DNA of 64,000 nucleotides. Source: Balanoglossus misakiensis (Eukaryota > Hemichordata). Position numbers and translations under genes: made by a program. Under the pieces are notes generated by a model, which ran no database searches, was not told the DNA's origin, and was given only the letters and a program-made list of their open reading frames with translations. The stretch lies in assembly GCA_040954595.2 (NCBI GenBank), contig CM082580.2, positions 12,028,001-12,092,000 of the forward strand, written 5' to 3'. Below, in pieces: positions 47,938 to 61,700 of the stretch (within the stretch, counting starts at the first letter, position 1; the number at the start of each line of letters is the position of its first letter).

Positions 47938-50900
47938 CATACATTTATCACATATGTAACAGCAATGACTGAATGAATCGAATAACTACAACAAGGTAAG
48001 GGAACCGGGGTCAGACTGACAACTGGACAACAACTTGTGAAAACAAAATGATATTGACAAGAAGAGTTCTCAAAAAATATCCACCACGAATCTCGGCGTT
48101 ATCGTCAATGCTGTGAAAATAAATGTTGCATAATGCCACTAACACAGCTACTCAGGCACTGAAAATCCGTGGAATATTTCAATAAATGTACCGGTACCGT
48201 TAAAAAACCACCATATTATCTGTACGGTATACGTATTCGTTGATCGAGTCCGCGTTGGTTGGCCCCGCCCCCAAACCAATACTATTTCCTGGTTCAATGA
48301 CCTTTACTTTCAACGCGGGTGGCGCTTTATTCAAATTTTCTGGGCGTGGTGATCTGAAACTTACATGATGCCAAGGGTTTAATACTGAAACTTATATGAA
48401 CTGAAATTTGGATAAATAATTCACTTTCAGTTAATTTCAATTCAATTCATAATATTGGTATTCACTGTCAGCTAGTGTTGAAAAGCTAAAAAATGTATAA
48501 CACAATAATACAAAGTGGAAAATTACATTAAAATGAAACATATTAAAACATGTGATTTTAGGCCAGGGCTGAGACTCTCTAGAACATGGTGTAGTCACAG
48601 TCACTTCACGTGAACTAAAATGAACTTTGCAGTAAAACAATGCATTTTTGTGTGGTCATTACCCTGAAAAACAATTTAGCCAAGCCAACAATGGAAGAGT
48701 CTCAAAGTTCCACAATCTGTGACGCCATAAATGTTATCTCACGGTTAAAGCTCACACTTAATTCAGACATGTCACTGTCCCAACATTATTAGTATTAAAG
48801 TGTGTCAACCAGGGCACTTCAGATTCAACAATGGAAAGGCTTGGCCCCCATGGTCACATATTTGCGTTTTGACCGCATGATGACCTCAGATGTTAATAAA
48901 ATAAAAGGACGCTTGTTAGTCCCAGTGTTACTCACTCCCAGATCAGAGCCACTCCCGAGAGCAGCACCAGGTTGGACACACATATCTTATACAGTAAGAG
49001 TGATTACAATTATCTTTTATAAAAAAAATCCTTGCAGATTTAATTATTCACAGTTGTGAAAAATTAAACCATGCATGACGAACTATATGGGCTACAATTT
49101 GCTTTTGAAATTGGTTTACAATTACTTGAAGTATATCCTATAGAGTTTTCCATATAATATTACCAGTATGTACCAGTGAGTCGGAGCTTATGAGATATGT
49201 GTGGTAGGAATTTTCTATTTTTAAGGAATTTTTTAAATTTTTTGGTAAATAATTGTGGTATCCTCCTTGCCCAATTTGCTCCTAAATTTAGGGCGAGAGT
49301 TTTCAGGGATATTAGTCTCTTTGATATTTGTTCAGATTTGTTCAGATCACGGTGGAAATATCCATATTGAATTTTTGGGTGTGGTTGGTGTAATAGATCT
49401 AACACATGATTGATCACTTGATCCATGCAGTGCACATTACTCTGTCATAGGTGTGGTGTCAACATATACTGGTTGCATGTCACTGGGTAGACAGAATGAT
49501 CTCATTGTTGTCTGAAGGACACAGACTTTGTGTTCTATATGTGTTTTCTTAAATATTTTTCATTCAGGCTGTTTATTACTATAATTCCAGAATAATAGTG
49601 TCATTGTGAAATTTTCATGATTAATATTTTACAAATAATATTTTGTCATCAGAACATCATATTGTTTATTTCCTTGGGAGGGACAGACACATATATGGAG
49701 ACAAATATTTTGGTTCAATTTGCATGATTTGAAGGGCATTCTCTGTTGGGTTTGGCAGATTATCATATTGTAAATTGTCCTTGGAGGGACTGATATCATT
49801 GTTCTATTTGAAAGGCCGGCATATGGACTTTGTCTTATTGGTCATAAAAATTTAAGACAATGACCATGCTAAGAACAGGGCAGGTCTGTCTGTTGAAAAA
49901 AAATCTGAATTTAAAAAAAAACCTCTTTGCCTTTTTCATGCTCACCGTCTTTGTTCATTTCACTTAAAATAAATTTGAATCATAAAATATAAAAGACTGC
50001 ATCAGAATATACAATCATGCATAGCTGAATAAACCATGAATTGTAATTTAAATTTGTTAAAAAAGAAATCTTTCACCAACAACATCTTCTTGATAATAAG
50101 TTTATTGTAATCAAGTTTGTCATTGAATTAATCTATACTCATGTGGTTTCACTCGATGATGGATCAGTTACATCATTCAGTTTTGATAGCAAATATTGTA
50201 TGTTCATGTATTGTGTGATTTCAGTATTTACATTGACACACAAATAGCCTGGATGAATATTTGAAAAAAAAACTTCCCCAATATAGAAAGGCAATGACCA
50301 CATGTTACAATCAGCAAATGTTCTGGCTTGTAAATCATGCATGATTTTATGCAGGGCTCACAGTGATGACCTTGAGAATCGAGCTGTGTCATGCTGTGTA
50401 TTCAATCAAATAAGTGTGTGCCTGATGCATACATGTAGGTTAATGAGATGAAGCCTTTCCCAAAGAAGGATAAGCAACAAGGACATAACATTACGTAATC
50501 AGTCTTCTACAGTGGGTGCAAAGGTTGTCACAGTGTCCCGTTATAAGTTAAAATGGTCATGTGATCACTGAGGTGGTTTGTAATTGGCTGGGAGTTACGT
50601 TACTATGGAAGTGATGATAGAGCCATTGCCATTCAGTGACAGACTTTCATGTAAGTGTCAGAGTCCACGCTTGTAAGATCTATTTCATCGGATGCTCATA
50701 GATCGAGATCTACATATCTCCTGGATTGACATTTTGTTTAAATTCCAAAATTTCATTGGGTATGTATATGTACATCGGGCTCAATTACAATGTATTGTTA
50801 AATGCAGCATTTTAAGTCATTTCAACATTTTGCTTTTTGAGAAGTGTGTTTCTGTTAAGTGTCAATTTTCCAATTTCAAACTCTGTGTGTGTGACTACAA

Positions 50901-51039
50901 ATTTATCTTTTCTTAAAGAGTGTATGTGTAGTCTAAAATAAGAGTAAGATGGTTGTGTGTATGTATCCGGTATAACGATCATCAGGTATGACAAGAGTAG
51001 TATTTTTGTCACAGGTATAATTGAAGAAACTAGGTAACC
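47938..51039. other. Intergenic region between OLAH (-) and CROT copy 1 (+)
   Basis: This is a divergent interval of 3.1 kb. From about 48245 to 48345 it has a promoter-like patch: a GC box in GGCCCCGCCCC, a CCAAT box next to it, and TGACCTTTACTTT, a partial DR1. These fit an OLAH promoter about 300-400 bp upstream of its start. Nearer CROT the sequence is A+T-rich; a 5' UTR acceptor (TTTTGTCACAG near 51014) is plausible. A 91-codon open frame on the - strand at 49160-49435 resembles no family I recognise. No other gene is seen. Confidence 0.5.
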
Positions 51040-54000
51040 ATGGAAACAAATGGAGAAGTGAAAGAAAAGTCTTTTCAGTACCAGGACAGTCTCCCATCAC
51101 TACCAGTACCACCACTGCAGCAAAGTCTGGACAAGTATTTAGAATCAGGTAAGCCATTCATTCATTTTGGCAGATGCGCTGCCACTATTACAAAACAAGA
51201 TCTTTTTTTTTTTATTTTCAGTCTAATCAAATAGATATCAGTCCTGAAGTGAATTAATAAATTACTGGAAAAAAAATTAACATACGATTTGTGGTTCACT
51301 GAGTGTCACTGTCCAACATTGTTGAGTGTCATTGAACCATAGCTACCAGACTGTCCAACACAGTGTCGTCATATTGTAGCTACTTAAAGGCTTATGGTAC
51401 TGAGATCATTTGTGCAAAGTCCAATTTATTCAGTATGGTCATTCCAAGGTCAGCTTGTTCGATTTAAATTGCAAATGATGTCTGCATGAACACGGACGTG
51501 CCATCGGTTTGTGCTGTCATAGCAATTGCAGGCATATACCCTGCGTTATGTTAGACCTTGGCAAATATTACATTCACATTTCTGAAAATAGATATCAGAG
51601 ACATATAGATCCTTCTTTTTGCAGCTTTCAGTTCGTCTATTTGTTACTTCCAATACACATAGAGTTCCGGCATGTGAATGACGTCATATCATTCATGTAC
51701 TGTGACAGAGTCCAACTTGACACGTGTTTGTACATGCGTTATTTTATCAATGTCTGGTGATTGTAAACAAATGACGACTGCAAATGATGATTGAAAAGTC
51801 ATAATGAGTTACCATGTAATGTTGCAGAATTGTCAAGCTGAAAAAAATGGTTGAATATTTTGTAATGTCAATTAATGAATGATTTACATTTGAGCATGAC
51901 AACCTTGTAACCTAGCTGTATTTATTATGGATTTTTAGTGAAACCATTTGTGACAGAAGAACAATATAAATACACTGAGAAAGTTGTCAAAGAGTTTGGA
52001 GATGGAATTGGAAAAGAACTCCAAGCTAAACTTGAGGAAAGAGCCAAAGAACATCGAAACTGGGTGAGCAATCTCAAGAAGACAAGACTAATGAATATAA
52101 TTTTGTAAAATTTCTGCTGAGTATAGTTGCTAAACAATTTTTTCAAACTCAGAGTTGCCATAAAGTAATTTTTTTTTCATTCTTGCAGCTGGAACACTGG
52201 TGGGTGGACAGCGCTTATCTGCAAAGCAGGGATGCAATATCAGTCAGTGTGAACTATGGTGGTCCTTATCCAATGCATGAAGACATCTGGCCACCACAGT
52301 CTGGAACTCAACTACAGAGAATGGCCATGTTACTTTGGTCTTATGCCAAATTATGGCTTTCCATTAGAAGGTATGGCCGCACAACATTTTAGTGTTTCGT
52401 TCAGGATATATGCCACATTTATTAAAGGCAATATTTCACAATAATTCAAAGTTCTTTTACGTCAATAGCATCAACACCTCCCTTCTCAGTATGATGTATT
52501 TGAATTCACCGGAATAAATGTTGTCAAGACTGTACGGATTAGCGCCCTCAACAATCTACATTGGAAATACTCTTGTTTTTCTAACCCAACTTTTTTCAAA
52601 CTTTTCTTCTGCAAAACTATTTTCAAAAGTTTCACGTGGACAAAAATATTAATAATATTAAGAATTACATGAAGTAAAATTCTTTAAAATCTGATCTTGT
52701 CTTGTACATATGCCAGGGAGGAATTGCCTGTTGACCGAGCCAAAGCACTAGGAAATAAACCTATGTGTATGAACCAGTACTGCAACTTGTTCAATATCTG
52801 TCGAATTCCAGGAATCGAGATTGACACTTTGAGAAGGAGTTTCAAAACTGGTCAGTTAATGGTTATAAACAACTTTTCTTTTTAATATAGCTGTTCTTCC
52901 CTTTGTGATAATTTGTGAACATGAAATCTTCAAATAAAATTGCAGTGATCTTGTTTAGAAGGATGAATAAAAATTATATGATATATTCTATATGTTACAG
53001 TTACCAATATCTGAGCACGAAAACATAAACCAAACACTATAATTTTTTTAAATTATTTGTTTTGTATTGTAGAGTCCCAAGGTGCTTGTCCAGGTAACAT
53101 GGTCATCTGCAGAAAGGGTTACATGTTTAGTATTGATATTGTAGCGGATGGAAATCCTGTCACTCCAGCTGAATTGTACAAGTATGTGCTTTTATTTGTA
53201 ACACCAATTCATATAGTTTTAATCACATCACCAAATGTAAAAGTCACAGTAACATTGATTGCTCTAAACTTTTCAAATATTATGCTAATGATTCCATGTC
53301 ATTGTACTACAGACAGTTGCAGTATATCAAGAATGTATGTGACGAGAGACCAACTGGTCCTGGTGTAGGTGCTCTGACCGCGTGGGATAGAGTATCCTGG
53401 GCAAAGGTAATAATATTATTGGGACAACAAAATTATGAAATAAGTATTGATGAGGATGAAAATGATGAGACTTCACTTCTTACCTCTGTTGCCATGGCAT
53501 CAATTTACATGCCACAAAGAGGTATATATTTTTAATTAATTACAATGCCAATTTTACCGAGAAATGCCCTAACTTGCAAATTATCATTCTGCTTCAAGGC
53601 CAGACAGTATCTCATTGACCTTGATCCAGAAAACAAGAAAAGCCTGGATGTCATTGAAACCTGCATCATTGTCATGGTAATGGACCTTGATAATGAACCT
53701 CAAACAGCAACAGAGGTGAGTTTTGTTTGCTGCTATAGGTGATTGAATTCTATTATTCTCGTCTTGTTTTCCTGATAGTGTTTCATAAGAGTGCCATTGT
53801 AATTTATAATCCTGTATGCTTGTCAATAGATTGCAAGACTGTCAATCTGTGGCCCTGATGTCTACAACCGTTGGTTCGACAAAGCGTCTTGTATCATCAA
53901 CTACAGTAATGGTGTAATGGGTAGCAACTGTGATGTAAGTATTAATATACACCTGTGTGTCTGTCAATTAACATGCAAATTTCAATCTTGAAGGTTTTGT

Positions 54001-56071
54001 TAAAAATTTTCATTAGACTTGATGCAGTTCCAACCCCTGCAGTTTATATCACACCTAAAGTCAGTCTTTGATTGGTTGCAGCACTCTCCCACTGATGCCA
54101 TTGCGCCCATATATGGCGTCAATTATTTGCATGGGGTGCTGAGAAAAGCTGATGTATCATGGACAGTAAGTTTTTTGCATCTCAAAAAAGAAATTATATA
54201 TTTTATCAACATCACTAATTCTGTCTTGGACACTACAAAGACAATCATTTTTGTTCAATTTTTCATGCATCTCCTGAACATATACTGATTGGCAAATTAT
54301 ATGAATGTATTATGCATCTGATAAAACGCTTTCCTCTTATCTCCAGGAAAGACCCACACCTGACAGAGAATTGCCTCTTCCAGAAGAACTGAAATTTGTT
54401 GTGGATGAAAAGATCCAGAAGGACATCAAACTATCAGCTGAACACTATCTACAAAGGGTAAGTGCAGCAGCTCAAAAGTTATCTACGTTATTCATATCTT
54501 CTAGTTTTTCTGGTCTTCTAGTTAAGGATCGTATGCAATTCACAAATTGAACAGTTGCGCTTCCTCTAATCTGTTTTATAGGCAAGCAACCTGGAAGTGT
54601 TTTTCCAGTCGTATGACACTTTTGGAAAGGGACTTATCCGAGGCTTGCAGATTCATCCCGACACTTTTGTACAACATGTCTTACAGTTAGCATATTTCAA
54701 AATGCATCGAAAGTAAGTACTCATTCATTGTACACACCCGTTATTCGAGTTCGAATTTTTGTGTTTTATTCTTTCATGCACACTTTCCATCACTCTGCCA
54801 TTTTGCAGACCAGCCCCAACCTACGAGTCATCCACAACCAGACAATTCTACCATGGACGAACAGACACGATGAGATCTTGTACAAAGGAAGCAGTGCAGT
54901 GGTGTATGGCTATGGCAAATCCTAAAATATCTGTAAGTTTTATTGGGAATGAAATCCGGTTTGTTCCAAAACAACAAATTAATGTTAAAGTTTTGTATGG
55001 TATTTACTGATCAGATATTTGCTGATTACAGTAACCCCTTTTAGTATTATAGTGAGTATAAAACAAGCAAGATTAGAAAAATATGCTTTGAATGTTCAGT
55101 TGGAAAAGCATTCAGTTGATTTATTTTTTTCTACATGACAGAACGAGAAAAAGTTAGAACTGTTCCGCAACTCAGTTCAAAAACACAGTCAGCTGATGTT
55201 GGAAGCTGTTCATGGCCAAGCATTTGATAGACATCTACTCGGCTTACAAATCCTAGCTGGTTCCAGTGGGGTACAGCCGGAAATATTCCAAGATAAGGCT
55301 TGGACAAAGAGGTGAGCTGCATTTAAAAGGGTGGTTCAACTTTGAACTTGAGTGTCACCTAAAAGAAGTGTCAGAGGGAGGGGATACTTGTGTATAGTCC
55401 ACTGAAAGACTAAACACTTCCAAGAATTATACGTCTTGCCAAAGTTTGATGAAGTGTGAACAAAATTGAGAAAAGTGATTCTATGTGTACAAATCACCAG
55501 CAATTTGTATGCTGTGCCCTGTCCATCCAATGTGGTACTACTGGTCATTTTGTTCTGTGGTAAATTTTCTCCAACAGTGGTGGAAATGGTCAGTTTGTCC
55601 TGTCTACAAGTTTGGTTGGTTACTCTCAGACCATAGGTGGATGTGCTCCGTTGGTACATAATGGATATGGTATCACCTACATCATTCTCGATAAACGGTA
55701 TGCAACACTTTCATTTTTGTATTGCTTTAGTTTTTTCATCAGTATATGTATATACATGTACATGTATCTTCAAATTTCTATCTGTCCAGTCACATGTGGC
55801 TTTGTTTCCAGAGAGAATTTATGCAATTGCTATACATCTATTTCAAGTTTGCCTGCTGCAAGTGGTCAAAAGGGGTTAGTCTTCTTTACTGATTTTAGCA
55901 GAGAAGGAATACTGTGATGGTCGTTTAAGACTTTGATCTTCTTTTCCCAGGCTTGGTTTCACAGTCACAGCATGGAAAGATAACCCAGAGACGGATGCTA
56001 TCAAGTTCTATCACGCAATCGCTGAGACTTTGAACGGTATGAGAGCAATGGCTTCTAATCATAACCTTTAG
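51040..56071 (+). CDS. CROT: Peroxisomal carnitine O-octanoyltransferase, copy 1
   Basis: Fifteen exons: 51040-51148, 51939-52063, 52189-52370, 52717-52850, 53073-53181, 53313-53406, 53599-53715, 53830-53934, 54082-54165, 54347-54457, 54582-54712, 54809-54932, 55142-55311, 55578-55697, 55951-56071. The protein has 611 residues (human CROT 612). The N-terminal [13 protein letters not shown] and the YLESVKPF region are CROT-like. The catalytic His is H326 in NCDHSPTDA (codon 54082-54084, first of its exon), with the carnitine/CoA motifs FYHGRTDTMRSCT and VLSTSLVGY. It moves medium-chain acyl groups between CoA and carnitine so that they can leave peroxisomes. The C terminus is NHNL, a poor peroxisomal targeting signal compared with THL of human CROT. 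The last exon reads through to TAG at 56069. Confidence 0.95.
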
Positions 56072-58765
56072 GAAAGCAACTTCTGAACCCAACAAACATC
56101 AACAAAATGAAAAATGGCAAAGATGTCACTCTTTTGGTATAGAAAGGGGAAAGGAATATAGGTAGCCTGTTATAAGTTATGCTTTCAGTGGGTAAAAGAG
56201 CCTCATTTCTCAAGGGTCTATGGTCTACTAAAATACAATGTAAGTAAAGTCTAGTTGAAAGATGCTGGTAGAATTTTTTCCTATTTGTTGGCAAACTAAA
56301 ACACATTTATATGTATATGTACCCTAAACCTTAATATGAAAAAAGCTTTTTGAAAGGAATTTTGACCAACCATTTTATCAGTCATATCACAACCAATAAC
56401 ATGAAAAACTGTCTGCATGCAGTGTTTTCCAGTCGACAAGATTGAAATTTATTACGTTTATTCCAATCTTCTTCAATTATTTCTTGGGAGTTCAATATTT
56501 TGCATGTCTAGAGAGTCATTTATTTATGTTTATCTGGTGAGTTCATTAGTTACAAAACCTTCAGAGATGGTCTTTCAATAAGCATGTCAGCTTAGAACTC
56601 ACTGTTTATATATTGTCCATATTAGCTTACATTTCAATAAGCCATGATGTGACAATTGTTTGTATATTTTTTTCTACTGCACATACATGTATTTATTGTC
56701 GTCATCATCAATGACTCCCTTGGAAAGTTACAGATTTTTCATGTTATTGCCAAATGCCTTGACTAAGAACCCATCATTAGTACAAATCTCAGATCCATAA
56801 AGTAGTATATTTTGATATTTTATTTGATACATATCATGTGGTATGGTAAGATATAAACATTTCAGAGATTTGCTGGTTGCTGGTTATTTTGAATGGATCT
56901 TTAGCTGAATAAGAGGTGATAGCTAGAATGTATTCTGGGTGAATGGTCAAGTTTAGTTTTTATTGTATGTCAATGCAAGGGCCTCAGAATCCATGACACA
57001 AGAAGGCGAGATTCATGACTTCAAGGAACAATACAAAGCCCATAAAGAAATGTGGTATAAAGATGAACAATACAATCTCAGTTGAGCAACTGATATGTAT
57101 TTGTTTTGCTCTGGACCAAAGACTCCAGTCAGTTACAAGTTGTACAATAAGTAACAATTCTTTTACTTAGTTTTTTTCTTTAATCAAATGGTAAAGTTTG
57201 TATTTTAAATACACAATTAAGAGCACATCATGACACTGAAATGCAGGCTACTCATGTGATATTTTAAACTGGAATAAAGACATTTTCTCTTTAAATTTGT
57301 CCTCCCCAACACAGTTGATTTGCTTTTGAGTTCATTTAAATGCAGCTTTGAGCTCTTTATATTTCCTTTTTAATTTTAATTTGACTCAAGTGACGAGTGA
57401 ACATGAGAAAATCCGACTTATTCCTAACCAGTGTGAAGGTGACCTTGTAACCATTTATTGTACACTCATCACATGGGGGCGCTATATATTAAATGCGTGC
57501 TGGTGATCATCGCGACCCGACCTACATTGTGATTTATATATGACCTACAATCCGCTATCCTTTGGTAGACTGTAGACAATATATATCAGAGAACATTTGT
57601 ATCTGTCGCCTTGCCTAAGCCCGGGTTCCAACATCGCTTAATTTATAAGGACGCAGCTGGTCGCGGCAGGATAGCCTCATACACCGGTCTCAGGTAATGC
57701 GCAGCTCAGGCACTGCACGTATATACGAACAGGTAAAGGTGTGAATAGGGTTTTGTTTTTGTTTCTTTTACATTGTAAACGACATTATAATTTGCATTAA
57801 TGGTAGTAATATACAATATTAGAATTTGGGTTTTACACACCAGAGAAGAATAACGTCAATAATTGGCAGCGTGTGATGAAGAAGCCACTGGTTTAGTTAG
57901 TCTATAGAATCCAGACTCTAGTGTTTTCTATGCTGTGACAGTGTGGAGCAATAAGCAAGACAAAAACCATGGGACTGGATTAATATATTCTAGACTACTG
58001 GTCAGCCAAATCGACCGTCACTCGATGTAAAAGTTACAGAAAAGTGTGGAACTTAAGGAAAACTTTGTGGTTGGTATAAAGTGAAAATTTGATTTATTGG
58101 AATTAAACATATTAAACAAGAATTAAAGATGTTTATACTGAACAAATTAAATTTTCACCAATTTCAATTCTAGATCTGTGCTGTTATTTATGTTTAAACT
58201 TATATAAAAATTAATAATTTTATGGAAATTTCCAAAACATGAAGGTCGAGCTACAAACGTTATCTCATGTACAGTCGATGCATGCTAAATTGTCCTTGAG
58301 TCTTAATTTATATTAGGTCCATAGATCAGTGTTATTATAGCCATCACAGCTCCAATCTCTGTGAGTGTAAAGTCCACTTTGTTTAACAGCAGTATATTAA
58401 CCAAAAACCCACCCTCAGTACCCTCCCTTGCACACATTACTTGTTACAGTTGCTTGCTCATCAAAAACGGATCCAGGTAATTTCAACAAATTTCTAAAAT
58501 TTTGCCCATTCTGACATTTTTTATACAAGGTAAAATATATTATTGGTGATAATTTAATTGTCTGCCATTCCATTAGTACTGGTAATACCATACTATATGT
58601 ATTAGTTTTAATCAATGTTCTACTTATTTTCCAGAATGAACTAGTTTTTTTGTCTGTGATACATATACCTCGTACTACACCGGACACTGCAAATAAGATT
58701 TTCACACTTTTTGCTCAGTTTCAGTACAGCTATTCTTTCATAATATTTTGTTTTAAAATAACAGC
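56072..58765 (+). other. 3' UTR of CROT copy 1 and promoter region of copy 2
   Basis: The first ~1.2 kb is A+T-rich and ends with an AATAAA at 57273-57278, the likely poly(A) signal of copy 1. From about 57470 to 57760 the sequence becomes CpG-richer, with TATATATTAA near 57486 and a possible untranslated-exon donor (ACAG/GTAAAG near 57731). This would place the copy 2 promoter here, with a 1 kb intron before the coding exon at 58766. No protein-coding segment is seen. Confidence 0.45.
57273..57278 (+). terminator. Poly(A) signal, CROT copy 1
   Basis: AATAAA in GGAATAAAGAC, about 1.2 kb past the stop codon. Confidence 0.45.
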
Positions 58766-61700
58766 ATGGCTACAGCAGTAGCAGTCAGCGAAAAGACATT
58801 TCAGTACCAGGACAGTCTCCCATCACTACCAGTACCACCACTACAGCAAAGTCTGGACAAGTATTTAGAATCAGGTAGGGCTCATTAACGAAAAATTTGT
58901 AATAAATGAAAAATTGCCAATTCTGCAATTTTGCATCCATGGTTTTTCTGCAGACAGTAGTGAAGTTTATCTGACAATATAAATAAAGCCACAATTTGAC
59001 ATTTAGAATAATTTGGAAAATTGTCCTGTCAGCAATTTTTTATTAAGTCAGCATTTTTTTACTGAAACCTTAGCAAGACCAAGCATGTCTTAAAAATAAA
59101 TGTAGTTTTTTCTTTATAGTAGCTTTAGATTTCTTATGAAATCGATGTGTCCATACACTGTCTTGAGTGACTGTCTTTGCATATAGAAAGTGGCCACTGT
59201 CTATGCTTTGCAGCATATTTGTATCATCAGAGGTAAACTTGGGCAATCGCTCAATAGTTGCGATATGACTGCTGCAAAAGAGTGTTTTGTAGGTGTGGCT
59301 TGATTATTCAACAGAATATAGAAATTTCTGCAAGAAAAGTGTCTTAAAGCCTACACTCATGGATGGAAAACAAAGAATTTATTTACTTCAGCTTTTCGTT
59401 TTAAGAGACCGGACTTTACCCTTTATGATCCAAAGTCCAAAAGTTCACCCAAGGAATCAGTCTGAGCATTAACAAATGATATAGGGCAGCGTTCAATTTA
59501 TAATTTCAGTAAAACCATTTGTGACGGAAGAAGAATACAAATACACTGAGAAAGTTGTCAAAGAGTTTGGAGATGGAATTGGAAAAGAACTTCAAATTAA
59601 ACTGGAGGAAAGAGCTCAAACACACAGAAACTGGGTGAGTTGTTTTATAGAATACATTGCAATCATGATTATAAAATGTTCCGATATAAAGTATCATGCT
59701 AAAAGTGGCAGATTGGAGCTTTAAAATTAATCTAAAAAAAATATTGACTGGCCAAGGTTCAAATCATAGTTTGCTTGATTTACAGCTTGAAGATTGGTGG
59801 GAACTGTTAGCATATATGTCGTCCAGAGCCCCTTCTGCAATCAATGTCAATTTTGGTGGACCCTATCCATTCCATGAAGATGTTTGGCCAATAAAATATG
59901 GCACCCAACTGGAAAGGATGGCCAACTTGCTGTGGGCCTATACTCAGGTCTGGTTGACATTCAGAAGGTATGTCATCTACATTTTGTCAAAATAATTTGT
60001 TTTACAATAACGTACTGCCTGTACTTTTTTTTATCTCAGCCGTTTGATTTGAACGGAAAGATGCAATCACTGGTTCTTATTTTCTTTTCTCAGGGAAGAA
60101 TTACCAGTTGACAAAGCCAAAGCAATTGGTGATAAACCAGTATGTATGGATCAATATCGGAGTATTTTCAATTCATGTCGCATTCCAGGTGTGGAGTCTG
60201 ACTCTCTTCTCAGAAACTTCAGAACTGGTATGTTAATAGTTAAATTTTCTTGAATCATAAATAATTTGGTCAGATAATAAACTTAGGGACAGTCTGTGGT
60301 TAGGATTAATGGAGTTTCACAGAAACTGCATCTGATAAACTCAACAAAAATACTTTTAAAAAGTGGTCAAAGGTTATGAGGAGCTTTAATTAGAAATATA
60401 CTTGTATTATTTCTAAGAGTCATAGTTTACTAAAATTCAATGTTTTCTCCACAGAATCTGAGGGGCCATGTTCAGGGACTGTGGCTGTCTTCAGGAATGG
60501 CCATATTTTCAACTTGGATGTCGTTGATAAGAATGGTGATGCGATTACTCCACCCGAGCTTGAAAAGTAAGTACAGATAACAATCATGCACTCACTTATT
60601 GTTTTCATTCAAGAATCTGTAATCAAAGAATTCGCTCCAGACATTTTCCTAATATTTGGACACACGTCAACATTTCATGACCGATTGACAACTGAATATT
60701 TGTCCAATGTGAGATGTTATTTGGATAAACAAGGTAACTTGAAGGTAAACTATTCAAAACAGCAGAATTTTTTTTTCATTATGCCCTGACTGTACACATA
60801 CAAATCAAGGGAGAAATGAGCATAAATTGTAAATTTCCTGTAGTGATTGTGCGTTTGAAATATGAATGTTACAGGCAGTTGGCAAACATCAAAGCCCGGT
60901 GTGATGATCGACCTGCTGGTCCTGGTGTTGGTGCCCTCACTGCATGGGATAGAACATCCTGGGCACAGGTCAGTTACACCCCTCATTGCATTGTATGTGT
61001 TGTGATACTTATGCCATCCACAATCAACCAGCTGGATATTATTAAAAGTTGTCTGGTAAACCAACTCCTTTGTACTTGCAAATCAGACTGTTTACTTTCG
61101 GCAACAAGGATTCAAAACAAAGACAACAGGAATAATTAAACCACAAAGAGAAATGAGTTCAATAGAAAGAAGCATACATCATAAAAAAAATGTTCTTCTT
61201 TAATTGGTGCAAGTTCTTGAATCAAATGAGGCAAGCATACCATTGGAACAGATATTGTGTCTAATTCATATATTGTTTTCAATGTTGAACTTGTAGTCGA
61301 GGGAACACCTAATCAATATTGATCCGGAGAACAAGAGGTTCTTGGAGGCCATACAAAATGCAATTGTCTGTATCTCGATGGACATGGACAACACTCCAAC
61401 AACCAGTGAACAGGTAGGAGAAGACAATTAACATGCCATATGTCTTGATGATGAGCAAATCAGCCCCTTCCTTCATTCAAGAATCATGGCAATTAAGTGC
61501 CAATTAAGTTGAGGTTGAAACAATGTCAATACACAAGCAGTGCAGTCTTTGTGAATGTTTTCTGTATCTCGATGTGTATCCATCATTTTATGTAATTCAT
61601 TATCCTATTTCTGGATCTATTCTAATCTAATTTATATTATGTTGTAGTTGGGAACATTAATGATGTGCGGTTATGATGTCTTCAACCGATGGTTTGATAA

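Noticed and set aside
48290-48315. Partial DR1 (TGACCTTTACTTT) near the OLAH promoter
   Set aside because: Only one half-site fits. It is noted in the intergenic entry but not claimed as a site.
49160-49435. 91-codon open frame on the - strand in the OLAH-CROT interval
   Set aside because: No family, start context or splice partner is recognisable. A decayed repeat fragment is possible but cannot be supported by eye.
59750-59775. GGTTCAAATC resembling a tRNA B box
   Set aside because: No matching A box, acceptor stem or cloverleaf is found upstream, and the site is inside a CROT copy 2 intron.
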